Shown: positions 51,320 through 60,034 of the stretch, one piece after another
Layout of the letters: each line of letters opens with the position of its first letter
Numbering within the stretch: position 1 is the stretch's first letter
From: Novosphingobium sp. NDB2Meth1
Lineage (GTDB): Bacteria > Pseudomonadota > Alphaproteobacteria > Sphingomonadales > Sphingomonadaceae
DNA: 64,000 nucleotides
Reading direction: 5' to 3'
NCBI RefSeq assembly: GCF_900117425.1
Contig: NZ_FPEH01000032.1
Coordinates: 62,001-126,000, forward strand
Program-made: the position numbers and the translations under genes
The notes under the pieces: model-generated
What the model was told of the DNA's origin: nothing
The model's input: the letters and a program-made list of their open reading frames with translations, nothing else
Databases searched by the model: none

Positions 51320-53861
51320 ATGAGGAAGACCAAGTATCTGATCCTGAGCTCGGTTGCCATATCCGTGCTTGCGCCAGTGTCTGTCCATGCCCAGGAAGCG
51401 CCGCAGGCGGCCGCTCCCTCGGATGAGATCGTCGTCACGGCACGGCGCGAGGACGAGAAGCTCAAGGATGTGCCGGCCTCCGTCACCGTCATCACCGCAG
51501 CCGCGATCGCCAATACGGGTGCGCGCGTCGCGGCAGACTATGTCCAGCTGACACCGGGCGTCACCATCGTCTCCGGCGTGGTCGAGGCTGGCGATACCCA
51601 GATCGCGATCCGCGGCATCAACGGCGCCCGCGACGGTGAGAACAACGTCGCGCTCGTCGTCGACGGCGTGCTCAAGTCGAACACCGCGCTGCTGGCGCAG
51701 GATCAGGGCGCGCTGACCCAGATCGAAATCCTGAAGGGGCCCCAGGGCGCGTACTACGGCCGCAGCGCGGTTGCCGGCGCGATCGTGATCGCCACCAAGA
51801 AGCCCGGTGACAAGCTCGAGGTCTCGGGCCGGGCATCGGCTGCCAACAACAACACTTTCGCTGGTGCGGCCGTCGTCAGCGGACCGCTGGGTTCGAACCT
51901 CGGCTTCGTGGTCAACGGTGAATATGCCACCACCGACGGCTTCTACCGCGACATTTTCCAGACCAGCCCGCTCTACGCCAGCACCTATCCCAATCAGCCC
52001 AAGGGCATCGGCGCTTCGGTTGACGACAACCAGCGCTGGAACATCAACGGCCGCCTGCTCTACACGCCGAGCAGCGACACCGAGATCGACCTCAAGGCGC
52101 GCTACAGCAAGCTGAAGGGCGCGGCGATCGCGTTCAACGCGATCTTCCAGCTGCCGGGCCTCGCCGCCGCCTTCAATGCGCCGGTTTTCAACATCGACGC
52201 GAACAAGCACCAGTTCGTCTTCGCCCGCAACATCAACCCGGAAAACAACCAGTCGTCGTTTGAAACCTCGGTCCGCCTGTCGCAGACCCTGACCGATGCG
52301 ATCAAGCTGACCGGCTACGTCTCGTACAGCAACACGAAGAACGACTTCTACGCCGACGGCACCAGCGGCACCTTCGGGTTCTTCAACAACGAAAGCACCT
52401 GCATCGCAACCGCTGCGGCGCTCAAGGGCTTCCCGGTTCAGGCGCCATTCGGGGTCGATCTCGGCAACCCGGCGGTCTTCCTCAATCCCTATTCGCCGGT
52501 CACCTGCGACGGTTCGCAGTATCAGCGGCGCAACCAAAGGGACATTTCGGCCGAAGTGCGCCTTGCCGGCGATGCAGGCAGCGGTCTGAACTGGTCGCTG
52601 GGCAGCTACTATCTCAACATCGATCGCTTCAAACATCGATCGCTTCAACTGCAACAACCTTGGCGTCGACACCGGCCAGGGCGTGATCCGCGAGTGCTAC
52701 ACCACCGATCCTCGCAACCGGACCGAAGCGCTGGCCGAGGATACGTTCAAGACCAACGTCTACGCGTTCTTCGGCTCGCTCGAGTACAAGCCGACCGACA
52801 AGCTGAAGCTCAGCTTTGCCGGCCGCTACGACATCGAGCAGCGCGAAACCGAAAACGGCATTCCGGCCGGCCGCCTGACGCGCTGGGTTGGCAACGTGCT
52901 TACCGGTAACCCGAACGGCACCGCGACCACGCCGGCCAACTACTACCTCAACCCCGGTCTCGATCCGGCCTACAACCCCAGCGGCGTGCTTGCCCCGCGC
53001 AAGCAGACCTACAAGCACTTCCAGCCGAAGATCTCGATCAGCTACGCGGCGACCGACAACGTCAACCTGTTCGCCAACTGGGGCATCGACTTCAAGACGG
53101 GCGGCTTCAACAACGCCGGTTCGGCCGCGATCGTGAACGGCTTCTTCAACGCGGGTATCGGCGCGGGCCTGACGATCTTCGACGACTACAAGAAGGAAAT
53201 CTCGAGCGCCTGGGAAGCCGGTGTGAAGGGTACGATCGTACCGGGCGTGAACTTCGAACTGGCGGGCTATATCACCAATGTCCGCAATTCGCAGTTCTTC
53301 GAATTCTTCGTCGGCCCGTTCGGTCTGCTCCGCGTCGTCTCCAACATCGACAAGGTGACCTTCAAGGGCGTCGAAGGTTCGTTCAACGCGCGCATCGCGA
53401 AGGGCTTCACCGTGTTTGGTTCAGCCAACTACACCGACAGCGAGATCAAGAAGAACTCGGCTCGTCCCTACACGGTGGGCAACGACGCTCCGGCGACGTC
53501 GAAGTACACCGTCAACCTCGGCGCCCAGTATGACGGTCCGATCACCGACAGCCTCGGCCTGCTGCTGCGCGCCGACTATCGCCTGACCGGTCCGACCTAC
53601 TTCCACACCGTCCAGAACAACAATGTGCCGACCATCTTCGGTCTGGGCGCGAACTACACCAACAGCCGCCGCGATGCTTACGGCATCCTCAACCTGCGTG
53701 GCGGTCTGAAGGGTGATCACTGGTCGCTGGTGGCGTTCGCCAACAACGTGACCAAGAAGCGCTACCTTCAGGAAGTGATCGTCGCGCCGGAATTCGGCGG
53801 CGCGTTCGTCGCTCCGGGTGCGCTGCGCACCATCGGCGTCGAAGGGACGTTCAAGTTCTGA
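51320..53861 (+). pseudogene. TonB-dependent receptor, frameshifted by a 16-base tandem duplication
   Basis: The 5' part (from ATG 51320, GAGGG-poor leader) encodes a signal peptide to about residue 24 (VHA), the plug (IEILKGPQGAYYGRSAVAGA) and the first barrel strands. At 52616-52647 AACATCGATCGCTTCA occurs twice in direct succession; the extra 16 bases shift the frame, and the original frame then runs to a stop at 52909 through unrelated sequence. Past the duplication the proper frame continues to 53861 and ends in the receptor-like VEGTFKF. Removing one copy restores an 841-residue receptor (reading NIDRFNCNNLGVDTGQG across the join). It lies 56 bases after the racemase-like gene and before a strong terminator. 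Confidence 0.93.
52616..52647. repeat. Perfect 16-base tandem duplication inside the receptor gene
   Basis: AACATCGATCGCTTCA at 52616-52631 and again at 52632-52647, no mismatches, no spacer. Sixteen is not a multiple of three, so it causes the frameshift. Loss of one copy by slippage would repair the gene. Confidence 0.96.
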
Positions 53862-53884
53862 ACTGAACCGTCAGCCTGAAACAG

Positions 53885-53921
53885 AACCGGGCCATGCAGC
53901 GCTGCATGGCCCGGTTTTTTT
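53885..53921 (+). terminator. Strong Rho-independent terminator
   Basis: ACCGGGCCATGCAGC (53886-53900) is followed at once by its exact complement (53901-53915) and by seven T residues. It is 24 bases past the receptor stop codon. Confidence 0.93.
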
Positions 53922-53951
53922 GTGCCCCTTGCAGAGCGCGCGGCGGCAGTT

Positions 53952-54701
53952 TCAGAGCGCGACGGTCAGGCCGCCGTCCACCACGATCGTCTGCCCGGTC
54001 ACGTAGCTCGCCTTGTCGGACAAGAGGAAGGCGATCACTTCGCCGATTTCCGAAGCATGTCCGGCCCGGCGCAGCGGCACCGTTGTTTCGGCCGCGGCCA
54101 GCCCCTCCGGCCCCAGCGAGTTCTCTTCGGAAAGAATCTGGGCCGTGCGGATGAAGCCCGGTGCGACGGCATTGACCCGCACATTCGCTTTGGCGAGCTC
54201 GCAGGCGGCCGCCTTGACCATGCCGGTGATCCCGGCCTTGGCGGCGGAATAGTGCCAGTGATCGTCCCAACCGACCACTGCGCCGGCAATGGAGGAAACG
54301 CAGACGATCGCGCCTTGCTGCCGCGCGCTCATAGCCGGGGCGGCAGCGCGGATCAGGCGCAGCTGGCCCTTGAGGTTTACGTTCAGGACTTCGTCCCACT
54401 TACCGTCCGTCAGGATCGGATAGGCGGCTCGCGGCGCGATCCCGGCATTGGCGACGAGCGCCGAAAGCGCGCCGAACCGCGCATCGATATCGGCAATCAC
54501 GGCATCGCACGCTTCGGTATCGCCGACATCGAGCGTGACATGTTCGGCCGAGCCGCCTGCTGCCCGGATCTCCTCGGCCACAGCCTCGCCTTCTGCCTTC
54601 AGAATGTCGCTCACGATCACATGATAGCCCTCGCGCCCGAGGATTTTTGCTGTCGCCGCGCCGATGCCGATTCCGGCGCCGGATACCAATGCTGCTCGCA
54701 T
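53952..54701 (-). CDS. Short-chain dehydrogenase/reductase (SDR)
   Basis: A 249-residue SDR. VSGAGIGIG (6-14) is the cofactor loop, ANAG (85-88) replaces NNAG, the tetrad Asn is present (NVNLKG), and Ser137, Tyr151 and Lys155 (YSAAK) form the active site; the end is VDGGLTVAL. SDI after the second strand suggests NAD. ATG 54701 has AAGGA nine bases upstream; the frame to 54815 adds a non-conserved N-terminus. It is divergent from the flavoprotein operon and shares with it a 195-base region containing operator C. Confidence 0.9.
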   Translation of the reverse strand: MRAALVSGAGIGIGAATAKILGREGYHVIVSDILKAEGEAVAEEIRAAGGSAEHVTLDVGDTEACDAVIADIDARFGALSALVANAGIAPRAAYPILTDGKWDEVLNVNLKGQLRLIRAAAPAMSARQQGAIVCVSSIAGAVVGWDDHWHYSAAKAGITGMVKAAACELAKANVRVNAVAPGFIRTAQILSEENSLGPEGLAAAETTVPLRRAGHASEIGEVIAFLLSDKASYVTGQTIVVDGGLTVAL

Positions 54702-54858
54702 GTGAAACATCCTTTCAAACTGCATTTTGCTGACGTTTTTGCCGCCCGGCAGGATGCATCCCAAGAGATCAAGCGACAAGGCTACTTCGGGAACTTTTGC
54801 GAGAAATGTGCACAAAGATTGCCGAGTAATTGGATTTGAGCTTGCGGATCATCAAACC

Positions 54859-54870
54859 TAGTATACATTT
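54859..54870. promoter_or_regulatory. Candidate GntR operator C
   Basis: TAGTATACATTT; AGTATACATT here matches TGTATACATT of site B at nine of ten positions. It lies 27-38 bases before the flavoprotein start and about 158 bases before the divergent SDR. Confidence 0.5.
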
Positions 54871-54896
54871 TCGCGAATAAAGCGAGGGAGATGAGC

Positions 54897-56519
54897 ATGG
54901 CGGCGATTCCCCAGGATCAAGCGGGCGAAGGTAGCAGCGGCGGTCCTTCCGCCGACGGCGCGACGATCGAGCAGCTCCGGCAAATTCTTGGCCGCGACAA
55001 TGTCCTGCTCGATGATGCCAGCCGCGCCTTCTACTCTCAGGACCTCAGCTTTCGCCCGCATGAAGTCGCTGCGATGGTGCTCCAGCCAGCCAGCGTCGAA
55101 GCGCTCGCCGATGCAGTGGGCGTTGCCACACGTGCCGGTTTCGCGGTGGTCCCGCGCGGCGGCGGGATGAGCTATACCAGCGGCTATACGCCCGAACGCG
55201 CGCGCAGCGTGCTGATCGACATGCGCAAGATGAACCGCGTAATCGAAATCAACGCCGACGACATGTACGTGATCGTCGAAACCGGCTGCACCTGGAAGGA
55301 ACTGCACGAGGCGCTGGCCCCGCACGGTGTGCGCACACCCTATTGGGGGCCGCTGTCCGGCGCCTATGCGACGGTCGGCGGTGCGCTATCGCAGAACAGC
55401 CTGTTTCACGGCTCCGGCACCGGCGGCACCGCCGCGCAGACCGTTATCGGCCTCAAGGTCGTGCTCGCCGATGGCCGCGTGGTCACGACCGGGAGCTGGG
55501 CACATAAGAACTCGAGCCCATTCTGGCGGCATTTCGGTCCCGATGTGACAGGCCTCTTCACCGCCGACACCGGGGCCATGGGAGTGAAGGCCGTTGCGGC
55601 CTTGCGCCTGGTGCGCACGGCCGGCCACACCGGCTACCTGTCCTACAAGTTCGACACGCTCGAGGCGATGCTCGCAGCGCAGGTCCGGATTGCGCGGATG
55701 GGCATCGCGTCTGAATGCTACGGCTTCGATCCCTATTACAACGCCGGGTTCGAAAGCCAGGGCATCACCTTCGAGGAAGGGCTCTCGCTCGTCGGCAAGA
55801 TTGCGCGCAAAGGCGGTCTCAAGGGCTTGAAGAACGCGGCGCGGGTGGCGCTTGGCGGCAAGAAGATCCTGCGCAACGTGCCCTATTCGCTGCACATGAC
55901 GCTAGATGCGCTGACCGAAGTGGTAGCGGCCGAGCATACCGATCTGGCCGCCGAGATATGCGCCGATGAAGGCGGCACCGAGATGGCCAATTCGATCCCC
56001 ACCGTCTTCCGCAATGCGCCCTTTGGCGGCGTGCGGACGATCCTCCTGGGCTCGCAGGGCGAGATCTGGATCCCGGTGCACGGCTACTTCCCGCTTTCGC
56101 GCGCCATTCCGGCGGCGCAGGCGACCGAGCGCTTCCTCGCGGAGCGCAAGCCGCTGATGGAGCAGTGGGGCATCAAGACCAGCTACCTCACATGCTTCTC
56201 TGGCCCGGAATTCGTGATCGAGCCCAGCTTCTACTGGCACGATCAGCTCGGAGAATTCCGCCTTTCGCTGATCGAGCCTGAGTTTGCCGAGAAGTGGCGC
56301 GACATTCCCGCCGACGAAGCGCGCCGGGCGGTCGCGCTCGGCCTGCGCGACGAATTGCGCGACCTCTTCGATGAACTCGGCGGGCTGCATCTGCAGATCG
56401 GGAAGTACTACCCCTACCGCGAGATCATGAACAACGAGGCGCTGGGCGAGCTGGTTGCAGGCGTCAAGGCCGTGGTGGACCCTGAGCGCCTGATGAACCC
56501 CGGAGCGCTCGGGCTATAA
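54897..56519 (+). CDS. FAD-linked oxidase of the VAO/PCMH family
   Basis: A 540-residue flavoprotein with an N-terminal FAD-binding PCMH domain: VVPRGGGMSYTSGYTPE, VIVETGCTWKELHEAL, GPLSGAYATVGGALSQN and the GADTGAMGVKAVAALRLV-like segment at about 220-235. The C-terminal domain is substrate-specific and ends NPEALGEL/PERLMNPGALG-type, usual in vanillyl-alcohol-oxidase relatives and glycolate/lactate oxidases. GAGGGAG lies 6 bases before ATG 54897, preferred to ATG 54891. It heads a rightward operon with the RutA-like enzyme, hydrolase, methyltransferase and a small protein. Substrate not assigned. Confidence 0.9.
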   Translation: MAAIPQDQAGEGSSGGPSADGATIEQLRQILGRDNVLLDDASRAFYSQDLSFRPHEVAAMVLQPASVEALADAVGVATRAGFAVVPRGGGMSYTSGYTPERARSVLIDMRKMNRVIEINADDMYVIVETGCTWKELHEALAPHGVRTPYWGPLSGAYATVGGALSQNSLFHGSGTGGTAAQTVIGLKVVLADGRVVTTGSWAHKNSSPFWRHFGPDVTGLFTADTGAMGVKAVAALRLVRTAGHTGYLSYKFDTLEAMLAAQVRIARMGIASECYGFDPYYNAGFESQGITFEEGLSLVGKIARKGGLKGLKNAARVALGGKKILRNVPYSLHMTLDALTEVVAAEHTDLAAEICADEGGTEMANSIPTVFRNAPFGGVRTILLGSQGEIWIPVHGYFPLSRAIPAAQATERFLAERKPLMEQWGIKTSYLTCFSGPEFVIEPSFYWHDQLGEFRLSLIEPEFAEKWRDIPADEARRAVALGLRDELRDLFDELGGLHLQIGKYYPYREIMNNEALGELVAGVKAVVDPERLMNPGALGL

Positions 56520-56552
56520 CGACTGCAAGAAAGAGGCATCGGAGCGATTGGC

Positions 56553-57617
56553 ATGAAATTCGGTGTTTTCCTCCCCAACGGCAGCAATGGCTACATCCCC
56601 TCAAAGGGCAGCCCGGTCTATCTGCCGACCTACCAGCACAACAAGGCCATTTCGCAGGAAGCCGAGCGCCTGGGGCTCGACTTCGTGCTGTCGATGATGA
56701 AGTTCAAAGGCTTCGGCGGCGAGACCGGCTATTGGGACGCCTGCCTCGAAAGCTTCACGCTGATGGCGGCGCTTGCGGCTGATACCAAGACCATCGGGCT
56801 GTTCCCAAGTGTGACACTGTTGAGCGCGCATCCGCCCGTGGTCGCGCGGATGATCTCGACCATCGACGACATCAGCGAAGGGCGCTGCGGGCTCAACATC
56901 GTCACCGGTTGGAACAAGCCCGAATACACGCAGATGGGCCTGTGGCGCGGGGATGAGTACTTCGACCGCCGCTACGACTACGCGCGCGAATACCTGACGG
57001 TCCTCAAGGATCTGTGGCGCACCGGCGAGACCTCGTTCAAGGGCGAGTTCTTCTCGCTCGATGGATGCAGCGTCTATCCACAGCCGGGCCGCGAAATCCC
57101 CATCGTCTGCGCCGGGCAAAGCCCCAAGGGTATCGCCTTCACTGCCGAGATGGGCGACCAGAACTTCGTTATCGCGCATCCCGAAGCGCTCAAGTCGATC
57201 GTCGCCAATGTCCACGCCGCCGCCGCATCGCATGGCCGCAAGGTGGGCACCTATGCGCTGATGCACATGATCGTCGCGCGCACCGATGCCGAAGCGAAGG
57301 CGCAGGCGGACGCGATCATCGCCGGGGCGGACCACGGTGCCATCGCCAACATCATGGCGAGCGCGGCGATGGACACCAATGCGGGCGGGATTGCCGAACG
57401 GCTGAAGTCCGGGCTCTCGCTCGGCCTTGAGGAAGGCAACATGGCGTTCATGGGCATTCCGGTGCTGGCGGGTAGCCCGGAAACGCTGGCGCTTCGGATC
57501 GACGAGATCTCCGCGGAAACAGGCATCGACGGCATGTTGTTCAGTTGGCCCGATTTCGTGGGCGGGATCACCGATTTCGGCGAGCGGGTCATGCCGCTGC
57601 TCAAGTGCAGGAACTGA
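56553..57617 (+). CDS. RutA-like flavin-dependent amide monooxygenase (luciferase-like)
   Basis: A 354-residue member of the bacterial luciferase-like superfamily that closely resembles RutA, the enzyme that opens the uracil ring with FMN and O2. Points of match, recalled from E. coli RutA, are the N-terminus MKFGVFLPNGSNG, NIVTGWNKPEYTQMGLW, ICAGQS-type VCAGQSPKGIAF and the end FGERVMPLLKCRN. It lacks any of the associated rutB-rutF order, so the true substrate is probably another cyclic amide or imide. A flavin reductase should be needed and none is adjacent. It is 33 bases past the flavoprotein gene and 4 before the hydrolase. Confidence 0.88.
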   Translation: MKFGVFLPNGSNGYIPSKGSPVYLPTYQHNKAISQEAERLGLDFVLSMMKFKGFGGETGYWDACLESFTLMAALAADTKTIGLFPSVTLLSAHPPVVARMISTIDDISEGRCGLNIVTGWNKPEYTQMGLWRGDEYFDRRYDYAREYLTVLKDLWRTGETSFKGEFFSLDGCSVYPQPGREIPIVCAGQSPKGIAFTAEMGDQNFVIAHPEALKSIVANVHAAAASHGRKVGTYALMHMIVARTDAEAKAQADAIIAGADHGAIANIMASAAMDTNAGGIAERLKSGLSLGLEEGNMAFMGIPVLAGSPETLALRIDEISAETGIDGMLFSWPDFVGGITDFGERVMPLLKCRN

Positions 57618-57621
57618 CGGG

Positions 57622-58428
57622 ATGAGCGAGGCAGGTATCCGCAAGAGCTATGTCGATACCAGCGGCGGCCAGATCCACGTCCGCAGCTTGGCGGGAGAAG
57701 GCGTGCCGGTGGTGTTCTTCCACCAGACCGCCAGCTCGGGCCAGATGTGGCTCAAGACCATGCAACTGCTCAAGGGCGAGTGGCCGATGCACGCGCTCGA
57801 TACCCCCGGCTTCGGCGGTTCGTTCGACGTGCCCGAAGAGCACTATCCCTCGATGACCGAATATGTCGGCTGGCTAGGCGAGGCGGTGCGCGCACTCGGC
57901 ATCACGAAGTGCCACGTCGTCGGCCATCACACCGGTTCGTGCATCGGGGTGGAACTGGCCGCGCGTCAGCCCGATCTCGTCGCCTCGCTCACGATGATCG
58001 GCCCGGTTCCGCTGACGGCCGAGGAGCGCGTCGAATTCTCCAAATACTATGGTGTGCCCTTCTCGCCCGTCGTCTCGGGCAGCTATCTACTTGAGAACTG
58101 GGAATATCTGCGCCAGCTGGGCGCCCATGCCGATCCGCAGTTGATCCACCGCGAGATGTGCGATCAGATGCGTGCCTACATCGGCCGGGTGAAGAGCTAC
58201 AGCGCGGTATGGGGGCAGGATTTTCCCTCATTCTACAAAGAGATCAGGGTGCCGATGATGATCGCCGCCGCGCCGGACGATGTGCTGCATCCCTACCTTG
58301 GCCGTGCTGCCGAAATGCGCCCCGATGCGCGCGTGCTGCCGGTCGATGGCGCCAATTTCGAACCCGATCTCGATGCCGACAATTTTGCCGCTGGACTGGC
58401 GTCGTTTTTGCGGGAAATCTCAGTGTAA
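57622..58428 (+). CDS. Alpha/beta-hydrolase-fold protein with altered catalytic triad
   Basis: A 268-residue alpha/beta hydrolase. The oxyanion segment FFHQTASSGQMW, the helix-cap and lid region, and the acid segment AAAPDD (Asp219/220) are present. At the nucleophile elbow I read VVGHHTGSCIG, so the usual Ser is His103, and the usual catalytic-His segment reads DGANFEPDLD with Asn245 and no His. RutD of uracil catabolism (as I recall, GHALGA) also lacks the Ser, and this gene follows a RutA-like gene by four bases, so a similar non-classical role is likely. Confidence 0.88.
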   Translation: MSEAGIRKSYVDTSGGQIHVRSLAGEGVPVVFFHQTASSGQMWLKTMQLLKGEWPMHALDTPGFGGSFDVPEEHYPSMTEYVGWLGEAVRALGITKCHVVGHHTGSCIGVELAARQPDLVASLTMIGPVPLTAEERVEFSKYYGVPFSPVVSGSYLLENWEYLRQLGAHADPQLIHREMCDQMRAYIGRVKSYSAVWGQDFPSFYKEIRVPMMIAAAPDDVLHPYLGRAAEMRPDARVLPVDGANFEPDLDADNFAAGLASFLREISV

Positions 58429-58449
58429 TCTCATCAAAGGATGGAAGTC

Positions 58450-59622
58450 ATGACTGCCACTCAGGATCTGACCACCCAATTCCGCCACGGCGTGCTGCCG
58501 CAGACAACGTCTGACGAGTTTTCCCGTCAGGAGTTCGTGAAGAGCCTGAAATTCCACCTCGCCTCCAAGGTGTCGCTCGGCAACCACGATGCCTATGAAG
58601 CCCGCGCCAAGCCGGCCTACCGCAAGGCAACCGGGGCCGAGCCGGAAACCTACGCCGATATCCGCAAGGCGATGAGCGAGGATCCCTATTTCAACTTCTG
58701 GAGCGCGATGCAGCGCAACAGCCAGGAGATGATGTGGAAGTCGGTCCAGATCCCCGTCGAGCGCCAGCTGCCCGATCTCATCGCGGCGGCGGGCAAGGGC
58801 GGCGAAGCTGCCGGTACCCTGCGGCTCAACCCGGACCTCGAGATTCCCAAGTATCACCGCGGCGTGGATATCCACTGCATGCCGGGCGGCTATCACACCG
58901 AATTCACGGCCGACGACGTTGCCAACGGCGCGGTCTACGATACTGCCGTCTACATCTACGCGATGGGCCGCATGGGGCCGCTCAATAGCGATATCGGCGA
59001 TACCACGATCGCTTGGATCAAGGAAAACCACCCCGAGTTCAAGCCGCGCCGCATTCTCGACATGGGCTGCACGGTTGGCCACTCGACGCTGAGCTACTGC
59101 GATGCCTTCCCCGAAGCCGAAGTCTTCGGCATCGACGTTGGCGCGCCGGTGCTGCGCTATGCCCATGCCCGCGCGCAATCGATGGGCAAGACGGTGCACT
59201 TCAGTCAGCAGAACGCGGAGAGCACCGACTTCGAGGACGGCTATTTCGATCTGATCGTCAGCCACATTCTGGTCCACGAGACCAGCAACGCGGCGATGCG
59301 GCGCATCATGAAGGAGTGCAACCGCCTGCTCACCCCGGGCGGTCTGGTGGTCCACGCCGAAACGCCGCCCTACCGCGATCTCCCGGCTTACGACGCTTTC
59401 ATGCTCGATTGGGATACCCGCAACAACAACGAGCCCTACTGGGGCGCCAGCCACGAACTGGTGGCGACCGAGATCGCAGCGGAAACCGGCTTCGATCCGG
59501 CCAAGGCGTTCGAGGCCTACCAGCCGAGCGCCTTCGAGGCGACCGAGCGGCGAACCAAGGTGTTCCAGGGCGGTGACTTCGGTGGCGGCGGGGCCTGGTG
59601 GCTCTGGGGCGTGCAGAAGTAA
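58450..59622 (+). CDS. Class I SAM-dependent methyltransferase-like protein
   Basis: A 390-residue protein. The Rossmann motif I is RILDMGCTVGHSTLSY (Asp204 to Gly210), the ribose-binding acid is in VFGIDVG, and FDLIVSHILVHE and LTPGGLVVHAE match motifs IV-VI. The first 190 residues are not typical of methyltransferases and I do not recognise them. ATG 58450 has AAAGGATGG upstream; ATG 58441 lies too close to it. A small unknown gene follows 11 bases later. Methylation of an amide, hydroxyl or ring nitrogen in the pathway is possible, not shown. Confidence 0.85.
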   Translation: MTATQDLTTQFRHGVLPQTTSDEFSRQEFVKSLKFHLASKVSLGNHDAYEARAKPAYRKATGAEPETYADIRKAMSEDPYFNFWSAMQRNSQEMMWKSVQIPVERQLPDLIAAAGKGGEAAGTLRLNPDLEIPKYHRGVDIHCMPGGYHTEFTADDVANGAVYDTAVYIYAMGRMGPLNSDIGDTTIAWIKENHPEFKPRRILDMGCTVGHSTLSYCDAFPEAEVFGIDVGAPVLRYAHARAQSMGKTVHFSQQNAESTDFEDGYFDLIVSHILVHETSNAAMRRIMKECNRLLTPGGLVVHAETPPYRDLPAYDAFMLDWDTRNNNEPYWGASHELVATEIAAETGFDPAKAFEAYQPSAFEATERRTKVFQGGDFGGGGAWWLWGVQK

Positions 59623-59633
59623 GGAACACCCAG

Positions 59634-59993
59634 ATGGCCGAACATGTAACCCTGCAGAAGAAGGCCCGCGGCGAACGGCCGCAGTACTTCGCCGATCCTG
59701 CGATCGACAAGACGCTGGCGATCACGCTGGCCTTGGCCGGCGAAGTCGCGGTGCTGCGCGACCGGATCGATACCATCGAGCGACTGGCCGAGGCGGGGCA
59801 GGCACCCACGCGCGCAGCCGTCGATGCCTACAGGCCCGACGCGACGGTGCGTGCCGAGCGCGACGCTTGGCGCGACACCTACCTCGATACGGTGCTGCGC
59901 ATCGTGCATCAGGAGCGCGAGGAGCTCGAACAGCGCGCGGCCGATACGAAGCCTTATGCAGCCGTGATCGAGGAAGTGACGCAGGTTGATTGA
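59634..59993 (+). CDS. Small conserved-looking protein of unknown function
   Basis: A 119-residue, charged, largely helical protein; residues 30-60 (LALAGEVAVLRDRIDTIERL) and 80-115 (ERDAWRDTYLDTVLRIVHQ) look like amphipathic or coiled-coil helices. No motif is recognised. AAGGAA lies 8 bases before ATG 59634, and the gene is the last of the flavoprotein operon. It may be a partner subunit of the methyltransferase. Confidence 0.75.
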   Translation: MAEHVTLQKKARGERPQYFADPAIDKTLAITLALAGEVAVLRDRIDTIERLAEAGQAPTRAAVDAYRPDATVRAERDAWRDTYLDTVLRIVHQEREELEQRAADTKPYAAVIEEVTQVD

Positions 59994-60034
59994 AGCAGAG
60001 TGTCCGGGGTGGCGAGTGCGCCGCCCCGCGCACC

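Noticed and set aside
52683..53861. Separate second TonB receptor gene starting at 52683
   Set aside because: It has no signal peptide, plug or ribosome-binding site and is the in-frame continuation of the receptor once the 16-base duplication is removed.
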